Origin: an uncultured Winogradskyella sp.
Lineage (GTDB): Bacteria > Bacteroidota > Bacteroidia > Flavobacteriales > Flavobacteriaceae
Reading direction: 5' to 3'
DNA: 64,000 nt
NCBI RefSeq assembly: GCF_947501905.1
Contig: NZ_CANMXL010000002.1
Location: 496,001 to 560,000 of the forward strand
Part shown: positions 42,693-53,716 of the stretch, piece after piece
How positions within the stretch are numbered: position 1 is the first letter of the stretch
Layout of the letters: every line of letters begins with the position of its first letter
Program-made: the position numbers and the translations under genes
The notes under the pieces: model-generated
Database searches by the model: none
What the model was told of the DNA's origin: nothing
What the model saw: only the letters and a program-made list of their open reading frames with translations

Positions 42693-45600
42693 TTAGGCGT
42701 CTTCCTCCTCTTCTTTAACTTTCTTCTTTAAAGATTCCGCGGCATCACCTTTCTTAGCTGTATCGTACATTATTGGTGTTGCAATAAACACTGACGAATA
42801 TGTCCCCACTAATACACCTACTATTAATGCGAATAAGAATCCTCTTAACGAATCTGCTCCTAAAAAGAACATCGCTAATAACACGACTAAGGTTGTTAAA
42901 GACGTATTTAATGTTCTACTCAATGTACTATTTACAGATGCATTAATGGTCTTTCCTAAAGTCCACCCTGAATGTTCATTGAGATATTCTCTAATTCTAT
43001 CGAATACAACCACGGTATCATTCAAAGAGTAACCAATTACCGTTAAGATTGCTGCAATAAATGCTTGGTCAATTTCCATACTAAAAGGCATCCATTTCCA
43101 TGCGATTGAGAATATACCCAATACAATTAATACATCATGGAAAACCGCAGCAACAGCTCCAAGAGAGAATTGCCATTTCTTAAAACGAATTAAGATGTAA
43201 AGGAATACAACCACTAAAGAACCAAGTATAGCCCAGAAAGATGACTTCTTAATATCATCGGCAATCGTAGGACTTACTTTACTAGATAACATTTTACCAA
43301 TCTTATCATCTCCAGAACCATCTAAGAATTCATCATAAGTGATTCCGTCTGGTAAGTATGTTTTTAAAGCTTCAAATAAGGTAGACTGTACTTTCTCATC
43401 AGCTTCAGTAGAGTTATCTTCAACTAAGTATTTTGTTGAAATTTTTAATTGGTTATCAGCACCAATAGTCTTAACCTCTGCACTACCAAAAACAGCAGGG
43501 TCATTTAATGTTTTAGATACTTCCTCCGTACTTACAGATTGTGCAAAACGCACTTGGTATGTTCTACCACCAACAAAGTCAATACCTTGATCTAAATTGT
43601 TTGTAAATAAAGATGCTATACCAGCCGTAATTAATAGTCCAGAAATGACATAAGCAATCTTACGCTTTCCTAAGAAATTAATATTTACATTTTTTAAGAA
43701 TCCTTTAGTTATAGCTGTAGAGAAATCTAATTTTCCACCACGGTTTACATACCAGTCGATTAGTAATCTTGTAATAAAAATTGCTGTAAATAATGATGTC
43801 AAAATACCAATGATTAAAGTCGTTGCGAAACCTTTAATTGGCCCTGTACCAAAAATAAATAAGATTAACGCTGTTAAACCTGTGGTTATATTGGCATCTA
43901 AGATTGAAGATAATGCATTAGCAAAACCATCTTTAATGGCCATTTTCTGGTCTTTTCCTTTAGCTAATTCTTCCCGGATACGCTCAAAGATAAGTACGTT
44001 GGCATCAACCGAAATACCTATAGTTAAAACGATACCAGCAATACCTGGTAATGTTAATACAGCTCCTAACCCAGATAATACACCAAAGATTAAAAGGATA
44101 TTAAATAATAAAGCAACATCAGCAAATCCACCAGCTTTACCATAGTAAAAAATCATCCATAGTAAAACAAACACTAATGCTAAACCAAAAGATATTACAC
44201 CAGAATCAATAGCTTCTTGACCTAAAGATGGCCCCACCTCATCCGCTTGAACAATCTCAGCAGATGCAGGTAATTTACCAGCTCTTAAAACATTAGCTAA
44301 ATCGGTAGCTTCTTCTACAGTAAATGTTCCTGAAATCTGAGAATTACCACCAGCAATTGGCCCGGTACTTACTCCAGGTGCAGAATACACAATATTATCT
44401 AAGACTATAGCAATATTACCTCTTGTTTCATAGGCAACTTTGGTCATGTCCTCCCAAACCTTAGCACCCTTTGCATTCATTTGCATGCTAACTGCTGGGC
44501 GATTAACTTGGTCATAATCTTGTCTTGCATCTGTAATAACAGCACCACTTAACTGAGGCTCATCATCTCTGTTACTCTTAAGACCATACAATTCTACAAA
44601 TTCAGAGTCTTTATTCGCAGGTTTCCCCCATGCAAAACGCGCATAACGCTGCTCAACAGGTAATAAGTCACGGTTAGCATTAAGCTTCTCAAGAACATCA
44701 TCTTTATCCTTAGCTAAGAAAATACCTATCACTGGACCACCTGTTCCTAAGCTCTGAATCCCTAATGGGTTTGTATTTTCTTGCACAGCAGTAGAATCAT
44801 TTTCTATCTGACCTGTTAAGTCATCAATTACGCTTGATGTGGTATCTACTTCTTCAGTAGCTTCGGTTTGTTCAGTAGTGTCTTCTGTAGTTTCAGTAGT
44901 CTCTTTTTGAGCTTCGAGTAAACGTTGGTTAACTTGCAATAAGTAACCTGCTAAATCTTGAGTTGTATAGGTTTCCCAAAACTGTAATTGTGCAGTTTTA
45001 GTAATAATGTCTACTACACGCTTCTTGTCTTTAGCTCCTGGTAACTCAATTAAGATACGACCACCATTTCCTAAACGCTGAATATTTGGAGAGGTTACCC
45101 CAAAACCATCGATACGATTACGTAATACTTCAAAAGCTGAAATAATAGACTCATCAACTTTTCTTGAGATAATACTCTTCACCTCTCCATCAGTCATGTT
45201 AAACGTAATATCATCACTCAATGTACGGTTAGCAAAAATATCTGGAGACGCTAGTTTGGTATCACCTTTAATAGCATCAAACGCCGTGTAAAAAGATTCT
45301 AAGTAAGAATCCTGAGAATCTTTTTGTAACTCATCAGCATCTAAAAGTGCTTGATTAAAAATTGGGTCTTTACTATTATTTGCAAGTCCTTTTAAAATAT
45401 CTTTTACAGAAATTTCTATAATAGCGTTAATACCACCTTTAAGATCAAGACCTAAATTCATGGCATTATCTTTTACATCGCTGTAAGTATACTTGCTTAC
45501 TCCTAAGCTATAGACTTCTTGAGTATTTAATGAATCTAAATAACGTAACTCAGCAGTACTGATATCATTGCTCTCTGTGTACTTAGATTGTGCAAATTGC

Positions 45601-45707
45601 TTTGCATCTTTTTCAAGCTGATTGGCTTTAAACGTAAATGATAATTGGTAAATACTTACCAATCCAAATAGTATAGCAAACAGCTTTACTAATCCTTTGT
45701 TTTGCAT
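42693..45707 (-). CDS. secDF: SecDF fused protein translocase subunit
   Basis: 1004 aa, joining SecD and SecF in one chain as usual in Bacteroidota. SecD signatures: MNLGLDLKGGINAIIEI, RNRIDGFGV, GGRILIELPG, the periplasmic P1 head, then GIVLTIGISVDANVLIFERIREEL. SecF: DFVGGRTYQVRF, IGYSLNDTVVVFDRIREYL. Twelve membrane helices are expected. It uses the proton gradient to pull preproteins from SecYEG. Residues about 265-300 are an acidic Thr/Glu-rich insertion in the periplasmic part, and the C-terminus is highly charged. Confidence 0.97.
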   Translation of the reverse strand: MQNKGLVKLFAILFGLVSIYQLSFTFKANQLEKDAKQFAQSKYTESNDISTAELRYLDSLNTQEVYSLGVSKYTYSDVKDNAMNLGLDLKGGINAIIEISVKDILKGLANNSKDPIFNQALLDADELQKDSQDSYLESFYTAFDAIKGDTKLASPDIFANRTLSDDITFNMTDGEVKSIISRKVDESIISAFEVLRNRIDGFGVTSPNIQRLGNGGRILIELPGAKDKKRVVDIITKTAQLQFWETYTTQDLAGYLLQVNQRLLEAQKETTETTEDTTEQTEATEEVDTTSSVIDDLTGQIENDSTAVQENTNPLGIQSLGTGGPVIGIFLAKDKDDVLEKLNANRDLLPVEQRYARFAWGKPANKDSEFVELYGLKSNRDDEPQLSGAVITDARQDYDQVNRPAVSMQMNAKGAKVWEDMTKVAYETRGNIAIVLDNIVYSAPGVSTGPIAGGNSQISGTFTVEEATDLANVLRAGKLPASAEIVQADEVGPSLGQEAIDSGVISFGLALVFVLLWMIFYYGKAGGFADVALLFNILLIFGVLSGLGAVLTLPGIAGIVLTIGISVDANVLIFERIREELAKGKDQKMAIKDGFANALSSILDANITTGLTALILFIFGTGPIKGFATTLIIGILTSLFTAIFITRLLIDWYVNRGGKLDFSTAITKGFLKNVNINFLGKRKIAYVISGLLITAGIASLFTNNLDQGIDFVGGRTYQVRFAQSVSTEEVSKTLNDPAVFGSAEVKTIGADNQLKISTKYLVEDNSTEADEKVQSTLFEALKTYLPDGITYDEFLDGSGDDKIGKMLSSKVSPTIADDIKKSSFWAILGSLVVVFLYILIRFKKWQFSLGAVAAVFHDVLIVLGIFSIAWKWMPFSMEIDQAFIAAILTVIGYSLNDTVVVFDRIREYLNEHSGWTLGKTINASVNSTLSRTLNTSLTTLVVLLAMFFLGADSLRGFLFALIVGVLVGTYSSVFIATPIMYDTAKKGDAAESLKKKVKEEEEDA

Positions 45708-45775
45708 TGTTTTTGGTTTTATGCTGAAAATTTCAGCAATTGTTTAATTAAATTATGAAGAGTATTTCTCCGGAT

Positions 45776-45855
45776 TGTCATGCTGAATTTATTTCAGCAT
45801 CTAAATTTTTATCGTATGAAATTATGAAAGACACTTCGACGAGCTCAGTGTGACA
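45776..45855. repeat. REP-like intergenic element with imperfect inverted ends
   Basis: The ends TGTCATGCTGAA (45776-45787) and the complement of 45844-45855 agree at 9 of 12 bases. The element holds TTTCAGCATC and CACTTCGACGAGCTCAGTG, strings I recall as a recurrent dispersed intergenic sequence in Flavobacteriia. A related small hairpin (TGCTGAAA-A-TTTCAGCA) lies nearby at 45722-45738. Confidence 0.55.
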
Positions 45856-45883
45856 GTTCAAAATGACATAAATATTGAGAATA

Positions 45884-46480
45884 TTAAGCTAATGGTCCTG
45901 CCCTAACTTCAGGTATGTTATGAGAGGTATTATCTGATACAAACACTACCAATTGGTTAGCATTGTATGCAACTTTTAAATCAAAATAGGTTTTGGAAGT
46001 CTCCACTAAAACAGGAAACTTAAGTACATCTGGATTAAAAGAGCGGTCACTCTTTAGATTAAACGTATAAACTTGCTGACCTTCAAAATCCCAAGGTGTA
46101 TTATTTCCTATTTCAATTTGAAAAATATCAAGACTATAGTCTTTAGTTTCTTTATCTGAAGGCACTTTTGATTCGCTATCAAAAGTAATTTCAGCTTCTT
46201 CAGAAAGCATCTGTTTTACATTACTGACAGCTTTATCGCTATGATAAGAAATACGAAAAAATCCATCATCACTTGAGGTAATTTCAATACGATCTGCTCC
46301 AATAAGCTCAAGTGCATTTGAAATTTGTGCTAAAGAATCTTCTGTCTGCGAATCTGAAAGTTGCTCATCTGCAAAGTGAATTACAATTTCTTGATTGGCA
46401 GAAGGTTTCTGATACTGCTGCACTACACCTAACAATGTTAGGCTTAATACAAAGCTAAATAAGTACCATTTTATTTTCAT
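45884..46480 (-). CDS. Exported protein of unknown function upstream of secDF, SecD P1-like
   Basis: 198 aa with one N-terminal hydrophobic segment (WYLFSFVLSLTLLGVV), either a signal or an anchor. No named family is recognised. Residues about 47-90 (SLAQISNALELIGADRIEI, then FFRISYHSDKAV, VKQMLSEEAEITFD) align in layout with the SecD periplasmic segment (ALEVLRNRIDGFGV, GRILIELPG, ITKTAQLQFWE). It lies directly upstream of secDF in the same direction, separated by a repeat element. A partner or paralogous fragment of SecD is possible but not established. Confidence 0.65.
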   Translation of the reverse strand: MKIKWYLFSFVLSLTLLGVVQQYQKPSANQEIVIHFADEQLSDSQTEDSLAQISNALELIGADRIEITSSDDGFFRISYHSDKAVSNVKQMLSEEAEITFDSESKVPSDKETKDYSLDIFQIEIGNNTPWDFEGQQVYTFNLKSDRSFNPDVLKFPVLVETSKTYFDLKVAYNANQLVVFVSDNTSHNIPEVRAGPLA

Positions 46481-46498
46481 GCGCCAAATATAAAAAAT

Positions 46499-46522
46499 AA
46501 AGACTGCAATATTACAGTCTTT
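46499..46522 (-). terminator. Terminator of the DUF4412 gene
   Basis: AAAGACTG (46499-46506) pairs with CAGTCTTT (46515-46522) around an 8-base loop; the minus strand continues with a T-rich tract. Confidence 0.7.
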
Positions 46523-46549
46523 ATCATAGAATTATATTAGTCTTTTAAT

Positions 46550-47200
46550 TTACATTTTTGTGTATCCTTCAGGAGGCGTTAAATTAAACTTATTGTCATC
46601 AACAGGTTTAGCTTCCATCTTAGTCACCTCTGATTTAATAATAATTTCTGACCCCATCTGATTCATTTTAATTACCATATATAAAGGATAACCATTTACC
46701 TTGTCACCTAACATAGCTGTTTGCTGTGTTTTTACTCCCTGAATTTTATCAGTAATAAACATTTCCATAGTCATTTCTGTACCATTTTGGTTAATGCTTA
46801 TTATATACTGTTTTAAATCATAACCAAGGACATTCTTGGTTTCGGTTCCTTCAGTTACAGTTATGTCTTTCAACATTTCTTCAGTAACTTCAACCTTTTG
46901 AGATGTATATTTTTTTCCTAATCCTGGCATATCCATAAGCTGCAATAACTCATTTGATTCAGCATCAATTATAATAGTTATATCTCCTGACATTGGATTT
47001 GAAGATTCAGTCCTAGATTTAGTACCATCTACATAAGTTGTTGTTATCATTTCACCTATTGCAGACAAACTTGCGTTAACTTGTTCATTTGGAGATGTCA
47101 TATTTTGTTTCATAGTAATAACACCTTCAGTAAATTTTTCCTGAGCTATTACAGAAAATGAAATCCCCACAGCTAGGAGAAATAATAAAATATTTTTCAT
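46550..47200 (-). CDS. DUF4412 exported protein
   Basis: 216 aa from ATG 47200, which starts a good signal peptide (MKNILLFLLAVGISFSVIAQ); an in-frame ATG at 47224 would add eight residues ahead of it. The exported domain shows the DUF4412 pattern: MITTTYVDGTKSRTES, IIIDAESNELLQLMDMPG, and a C-terminal LTPPEGYTKM. The family is related in fold to LolA-like or lipoprotein-carrier proteins, though function is unknown. It lies between mdh and the secDF region, on the same strand. Confidence 0.85.
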   Translation of the reverse strand: MKNILLFLLAVGISFSVIAQEKFTEGVITMKQNMTSPNEQVNASLSAIGEMITTTYVDGTKSRTESSNPMSGDITIIIDAESNELLQLMDMPGLGKKYTSQKVEVTEEMLKDITVTEGTETKNVLGYDLKQYIISINQNGTEMTMEMFITDKIQGVKTQQTAMLGDKVNGYPLYMVIKMNQMGSEIIIKSEVTKMEAKPVDDNKFNLTPPEGYTKM

Positions 47201-47273
47201 AATTTTTAAAATATAAAGCCTCATTAGTGATAACTAATAAGACTTTGTTAATAGTTATTTAATTTATTGTGAA

Positions 47274-48200
47274 CTAAAGCTCTAAAAGACCATTCGTCTT
47301 TTTAACACCTTCAGCACTTGCTTTCATGTGTTCTTTTTCAGCATCACTTAATGATACATCAACAATTTTTTCGATTCCGTTTCTACCTAATACTACTGGT
47401 ACACCGATACATAGGTCACTTAAACCGTATTCGCCATCTAATAATGTAGAACATGGATAAATTTTCTTTTGGTCACAAGCAATAGCTTGCACTAATCCAG
47501 ATACCGCAGCTCCAGGTGCATACCAGGCAGAAGTTCCTAATAATCCTGTTAAAGTAGCACCACCTACTTTGGTATCAGCAGCAACTTGATTCAGTCTTTC
47601 TTCAGATAAAAACTCAGAAACCTTAATACTATTTCTTGTAGCATGAGATGTTAATGGCACCATACCTTTATCACTATGTCCGCCAATTACCATACCATCT
47701 ACATCACTAATTGGAGCTTCTAAAGCTTCTGCTAATCTATACTTGAAACGTGCAGAATCTAATGCACCACCCATACCAATAATTCTATGCTTTGGTAAGT
47801 CAGTTGTCTTGTGTACCAAATATGTCATCGTGTCCATTGGATTACTTACCACAATTAAAATTGTGTTAGGAGAATGCTCTACCAAACTTGCAGAAACTGT
47901 CTTTACAATACCCGCATTGATACCGATAAGCTCTTCACGTGTCATACCTGGTTTACGAGGAATACCAGAAGTTATTACACAAATATCACTATTTGCAGTT
48001 TTAGAATAATCGCTTGTACTTCCTGTAATTTTAGTATCAAAACCGTTAAGAGATGCTGTTTGCATAAGATCCATTGCTTTTCCTTCTGCATAGCCTTCTT
48101 TGATGTCTAACAAAACAACTTCTGAAGCAAAGTTTTTAATCGCAATATATTCTGCACAACTTGCACCTACTGCTCCTGCTCCAACTACTGTTACTTTCAT
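47274..48200 (-). CDS. mdh: Malate dehydrogenase
   Basis: 308 aa, of the LDH-like MDH group. NAD binding loop GAGAVGASCAEYIA at the N-terminus, adenosine Asp in VVLLDIKEG near 33, substrate-binding arginines in SGIPRKPGMTREE near 86, VVSNPMDTMTYLVHK near 120, and catalytic His in IGGHSDKGMVPL near 175. It oxidises malate to oxaloacetate in the TCA cycle. A -7 box is found upstream; gyrB lies further upstream with a terminator between. Confidence 0.97.
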   Translation of the reverse strand: MKVTVVGAGAVGASCAEYIAIKNFASEVVLLDIKEGYAEGKAMDLMQTASLNGFDTKITGSTSDYSKTANSDICVITSGIPRKPGMTREELIGINAGIVKTVSASLVEHSPNTILIVVSNPMDTMTYLVHKTTDLPKHRIIGMGGALDSARFKYRLAEALEAPISDVDGMVIGGHSDKGMVPLTSHATRNSIKVSEFLSEERLNQVAADTKVGGATLTGLLGTSAWYAPGAAVSGLVQAIACDQKKIYPCSTLLDGEYGLSDLCIGVPVVLGRNGIEKIVDVSLSDAEKEHMKASAEGVKKTNGLLEL

Positions 48201-48237
48201 ATTTATGGTATTTATTAGTGTTATTAAAATGTGATTG

Positions 48238-48245
48238 CAAAATTA
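48238..48245 (-). promoter_or_regulatory. -7 box of mdh
   Basis: TAATTTTG on the minus strand fits TAnnTTTG and lies 37 bases before the mdh ATG. Confidence 0.45.
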
Positions 48246-48290
48246 AGGCTTTACACCTTAAATTCCATGAATAATATCATAGTATTAACA

Positions 48291-48321
48291 AAAAAAGAGC
48301 CACATTTCTGCAGCTCTTTTT
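48291..48321 (-). terminator. Terminator of gyrB
   Basis: AAAAAGAGC (48292-48300) pairs with GCTCTTTTT (48313-48321) around a 12-base loop; T6 follows on the minus strand. Confidence 0.8.
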
Positions 48322-48334
48322 AAACTCTTTTGGT

Positions 48335-50428
<2,094 letters not shown>

Positions 50429-50553
50429 TTACCTAAAAGTGCTTTAAATTGCTTAAAAAGCATCTTAAATCAAAAATTGAATGTTTTTTTTATTTTCAAA
50501 ATAACAAAAATTAAAAAAGTGTCTTAAAATTGATTATTTAAGCTTTCTACATT

Positions 50554-51357
50554 TTAGCTACATTCATTCTTTAGCCTATTTCTGCGATATTTTTCAGTTA
50601 AATATATACTCACTACTAGTACACATAATTGTAAAATCACACCTATAGTTTCCGTTTGAGATTGTAGCTCTGGATTTATCGCTTGTGGATATTGCAAACT
50701 CCATATTCCTTCTCTATAATCCTTTAATCCCACCAATGCTTGAATAATGTTTAAAGCCGCATGCAAACCGGTAGCTAATGCTATACCATTAGACTTAAGC
50801 GTAACAACACCATACAACAAAGCCCAAATTCCAGGGCCTAATAACTGCTGAAAAAATGTTAGCCCAGTAAAATCATGATACCAAGCGAAAAGAATTGCTA
50901 GTGAAATTTGAGCGGGCCAAATACCAACACTATTAGTAATTTTTGTAAACGCATATCCTCGAAAAATAACTTCTTCCATATAAGCTAACGGAAAATACGC
51001 CAATACCCATATTAACAGTGATGTAATATCAATAGTCTTATTAATCGAGATTTCTAAATTAGAAAAAGAAACCACAATTGCTAGCATTGCAGTTGCAATT
51101 ACAACACCTAGAACAAAACCTTTCACAAAACGAAGAGGTGTCTTTTTTTCAAAATAAAAACTAATGTCTTTAAACGTATATCCATCTTTGTTAACAAAAA
51201 CATATGTTAACATTAAAGCAATAGTCGCAACAAGAATTCCTCCAAAACCGTATTTATTCAAAGCAGGTAATGGAATTGTGTTTAATAATATTAATATTAT
51301 AATAAAAGTTATAGGCAAAATAAGTGCAGAACAGAGCTGTATGAATTTAAATTTCAT
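50554..51357 (-). CDS. CPBP family intramembrane metalloprotease
   Basis: 267 aa with about eight membrane helices. The CPBP (Rce1-like) motifs are present: YMEEVIFRGYAF near residue 127 with the Glu-Glu and Arg pair, FAWYHDFTG with His near 157, and GLHAALNII near 197. CPBP members cleave prenylated or membrane-bound substrates, or act in bacteriocin immunity. It lies 30 bp downstream of a membrane-anchored HTH regulator gene on the same strand, a possible substrate. Confidence 0.9.
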   Translation of the reverse strand: MKFKFIQLCSALILPITFIIILILLNTIPLPALNKYGFGGILVATIALMLTYVFVNKDGYTFKDISFYFEKKTPLRFVKGFVLGVVIATAMLAIVVSFSNLEISINKTIDITSLLIWVLAYFPLAYMEEVIFRGYAFTKITNSVGIWPAQISLAILFAWYHDFTGLTFFQQLLGPGIWALLYGVVTLKSNGIALATGLHAALNIIQALVGLKDYREGIWSLQYPQAINPELQSQTETIGVILQLCVLVVSIYLTEKYRRNRLKNECS

Positions 51358-51387
51358 AATAAAAAAGGTATAAGATTAAGAAAGAGA

Positions 51388-51957
51388 TTAGATAGTTTTT
51401 GGTTTTAAAAAAGGAATAGAGAGTGGATAATTACAAACTCCTGAGCTCAAACCTGACATCAAATTTTTAACACTAAAAATGATACCAAAAAGCGCTACTG
51501 CTGCTGTACCAAAAAAGTTAAACCCTGGAAACGGAAAAAACAACAATAGTGTTATTATTAATAATAGATTGATTGTACAATGAAAATTAATAACAGCCCT
51601 GCCATGAGAATCGTACATTTTATTATCCTCAGCTTTACTTATCCATATAAAAAGTGGAAATAGCACATTAGCGAAAGGAATAATTAAACCAAAAAATGGC
51701 GAGCCATGTATCAATAACATCCATTTACGTTGTATTGTTTCTTCTTTTGGATTATCTAATACAATTAAATCGTCTACTTCGACATCTAAACCTACTGCTA
51801 ATAGCTTTATAGTTTGCAAATGTGGCTGAACCTCACCTTTTTCTATACGTTGAATCGTGCGTACACCTACAGTTGTTTTATCTGCAAGTTCTTCTTGAGT
51901 AAGCCCTTTAAGTTTACGCTGGTATAATAAATTATCTTTTAATGCTTGTTGTTTCAT
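51388..51957 (-). CDS. XRE-type HTH regulator fused to a DUF4870-like membrane domain
   Basis: 189 aa. Residues 8-62 are a classic helix-turn-helix of the Cro/CI type (LLYQRKLKGLTQEELADKT, VGVRTIQRIEKGEVQP). Residues about 80-180 hold hydrophobic segments with the DUF4870 signature (DSHGRAVINFHCTINLL). The DNA-binding domain would thus be tethered to the inner membrane. It is directly upstream of the CPBP protease gene. A -7 box lies at 51979-51986. Targets are unknown; autoregulation is plausible. Confidence 0.88.
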   Translation of the reverse strand: MKQQALKDNLLYQRKLKGLTQEELADKTTVGVRTIQRIEKGEVQPHLQTIKLLAVGLDVEVDDLIVLDNPKEETIQRKWMLLIHGSPFFGLIIPFANVLFPLFIWISKAEDNKMYDSHGRAVINFHCTINLLLIITLLLFFPFPGFNFFGTAAVALFGIIFSVKNLMSGLSSGVCNYPLSIPFLKPKTI

Positions 51958-51978
51958 TACTACATCATTTTGTCAATA

Positions 51979-51986
51979 CAAATCTA
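51979..51986 (-). promoter_or_regulatory. -7 box of the HTH-DUF4870/CPBP unit
   Basis: TAGATTTG on the minus strand fits TAnnTTTG, 21 bases before the ATG at 51957. Confidence 0.45.
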
Positions 51987-52073
51987 TGATGTTATTTCTG
52001 TTTTTCTCACGCCATTTATGTGTCACCTATCTGTCAGGTATTAGTATTACAGGTAATTGCGCTATGGCAAGAG

Positions 52074-53486
52074 TTAATTTAGCCCTACTTGACCTTTTAC
52101 AGATTCGAAGAGTTTTTTAGAGTCAAAACCTACCCCATCTTTAAAAACAATCTCCATGTTTCTAATATTCTTTATATCTGAATTTAAGTCTCCGTTTATT
52201 AGAATTATATCTGCTTGTTTACCAACTTCTAAAGTTCCTAAAAGTTTTTCTTGTTCTAAAAATATTGCGCCATTAAGCGTACAAATTTTAATAGCTTCTT
52301 CTACTGTAAAGCCAGCTTCTACTAAAATTTCAACAGTACGCTGATTTGCATAACCTGCCACGGTACGTCCAGCTCCAGTTGGGTCGGTTCCTGCTACTAA
52401 AAAACCTCCTTTATCATAAAAACGTTTCACCCAAGTTAAATTTTTATTGAATCTAGCCAAACTAGCAGCATCTCGTCCTTGAGCTCTTTTATAGCCCTCT
52501 TTTAAACGTTCTTGAATCTGAGGTGCCAGTGCATCTAAACCATTACCTGGAACAATTTCTCTAGCTGTATAAGGTTCAAAAACATTTGGAGTTGTTGTAA
52601 TCACTGTTTTGTTTTTAATAAGTAAATCAATGAGATTATTTATGGTCTCACCATCCACTGGCTCATTTGTAAGACTTTGCCTAGCTTCAAATGGGTCGCA
52701 GATATTTTCTTCTTTATTCTTCACGAAATCACTAGCAGCCATGAAACCGTGCTCCAAATTATCAATACCAATATTTGAAGCTTCCTCATAAGTTAAAGAA
52801 CATAAATGCCCTGTAACCTTAAGGCCTCTTTTATGTGCTTCTTCAACACATATTTTTAAATCTTCTTTGGTAATATTATTATAAACTTTAAATGATGTCA
52901 CCCCTTTATCTGCCCAATAATTAACGATTTTAGAGACTTCTCCCGGATTATCTATAAATCCTAATTCTGGTACTTTTGGTCCTTCGCGCTCTATAAAAGG
53001 TCCAGTAACATGCATTTTAGGTCCAGTCATTCTGCCTTCGTTAATCCATTTTTTGACATTTAAATCTGTCTGAGGCTGAATACTTCCTCCTGTTCGCATA
53101 GATGTAACACCTCCAGCTAAATACAATCTTGGAAAAGTAAAGGTCATTTGACCAACACTAAACCAATTTTCGAAAGGTTTTGTATAAAACATATGCTCAT
53201 GTAACATTACCAATCCTGGAGTTACAGTTTTTCCTGTTCCATCTATGGTTTTTATACCAGTAGGAATTTCGACATCGCTTCCAATAGCTTTAATTTTTCC
53301 ATTAGAAACTATGATTGTTTGGTTTGACTTTGATGCACTTCCTGTACCATCAAAGATGGTCACATTTGTAATAGCGTATTCAGAATCATCAACAGTTATA
53401 AATCGTTTCACCTGAGATGAAAATTCTTGAGCATGAATTTGAAAAACGAATAAGATAATGACGATTATAGATAATATTTTCTTCAT
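52074..53486 (-). CDS. Exported amidohydrolase family protein
   Basis: 470 aa with a signal peptide (MKKILSIIVIILFVFQIHAQ). Metal ligands of the amidohydrolase superfamily are visible: MLHEHMF (HxH) near 94, a Lys candidate in SFKVYNNIT near 199, HLCS near 222, NLEHGF near 242 and GTDPTGAG near 367. The strand-rich ends (IAIGSDVEIP-type; GKQADIILINGDL) are also typical. Such imidazolonepropionase/prolidase-like enzymes hydrolyse cyclic amides or dipeptides; the substrate is not decidable. It stands alone downstream of asnB. Confidence 0.9.
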   Translation of the reverse strand: MKKILSIIVIILFVFQIHAQEFSSQVKRFITVDDSEYAITNVTIFDGTGSASKSNQTIIVSNGKIKAIGSDVEIPTGIKTIDGTGKTVTPGLVMLHEHMFYTKPFENWFSVGQMTFTFPRLYLAGGVTSMRTGGSIQPQTDLNVKKWINEGRMTGPKMHVTGPFIEREGPKVPELGFIDNPGEVSKIVNYWADKGVTSFKVYNNITKEDLKICVEEAHKRGLKVTGHLCSLTYEEASNIGIDNLEHGFMAASDFVKNKEENICDPFEARQSLTNEPVDGETINNLIDLLIKNKTVITTTPNVFEPYTAREIVPGNGLDALAPQIQERLKEGYKRAQGRDAASLARFNKNLTWVKRFYDKGGFLVAGTDPTGAGRTVAGYANQRTVEILVEAGFTVEEAIKICTLNGAIFLEQEKLLGTLEVGKQADIILINGDLNSDIKNIRNMEIVFKDGVGFDSKKLFESVKGQVGLN

Positions 53487-53544
53487 TTTAATTGTGATTT
53501 AGTATGAAAAAACGCTTATGTCAATCCCAATCTGTAGAAAAGAC

Positions 53545-53568
53545 AAAATCCCGCAGAGGCGAGATTTT
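53545..53568 (-). terminator. Hairpin downstream of asnB
   Basis: AAAATC (53545-53550) pairs with GATTTT (53563-53568), extended by CGC/GCG across a mismatch. The T-run on the minus strand is short, so this is a weak terminator candidate. Confidence 0.45.
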
Positions 53569-53716
53569 GAATTTACATTAATTAATATATATAGAAAAAT
53601 TCTACGGATATTCTTTTCAATATTTGGGAGCTTAATTGATTAGGTACCGCTATGCAACGGCATTAATTCGACTTACCAAATTTTCTTTGATCGCATCTTG
53701 AAAATTTGGATTCTCA

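Noticed and set aside
50554..51957. HTH gene plus CPBP gene as a phage-resistance or toxin-antitoxin module
   Set aside because: No toxin-like gene or mobile context is present; the membrane-tethered regulator explanation is simpler.
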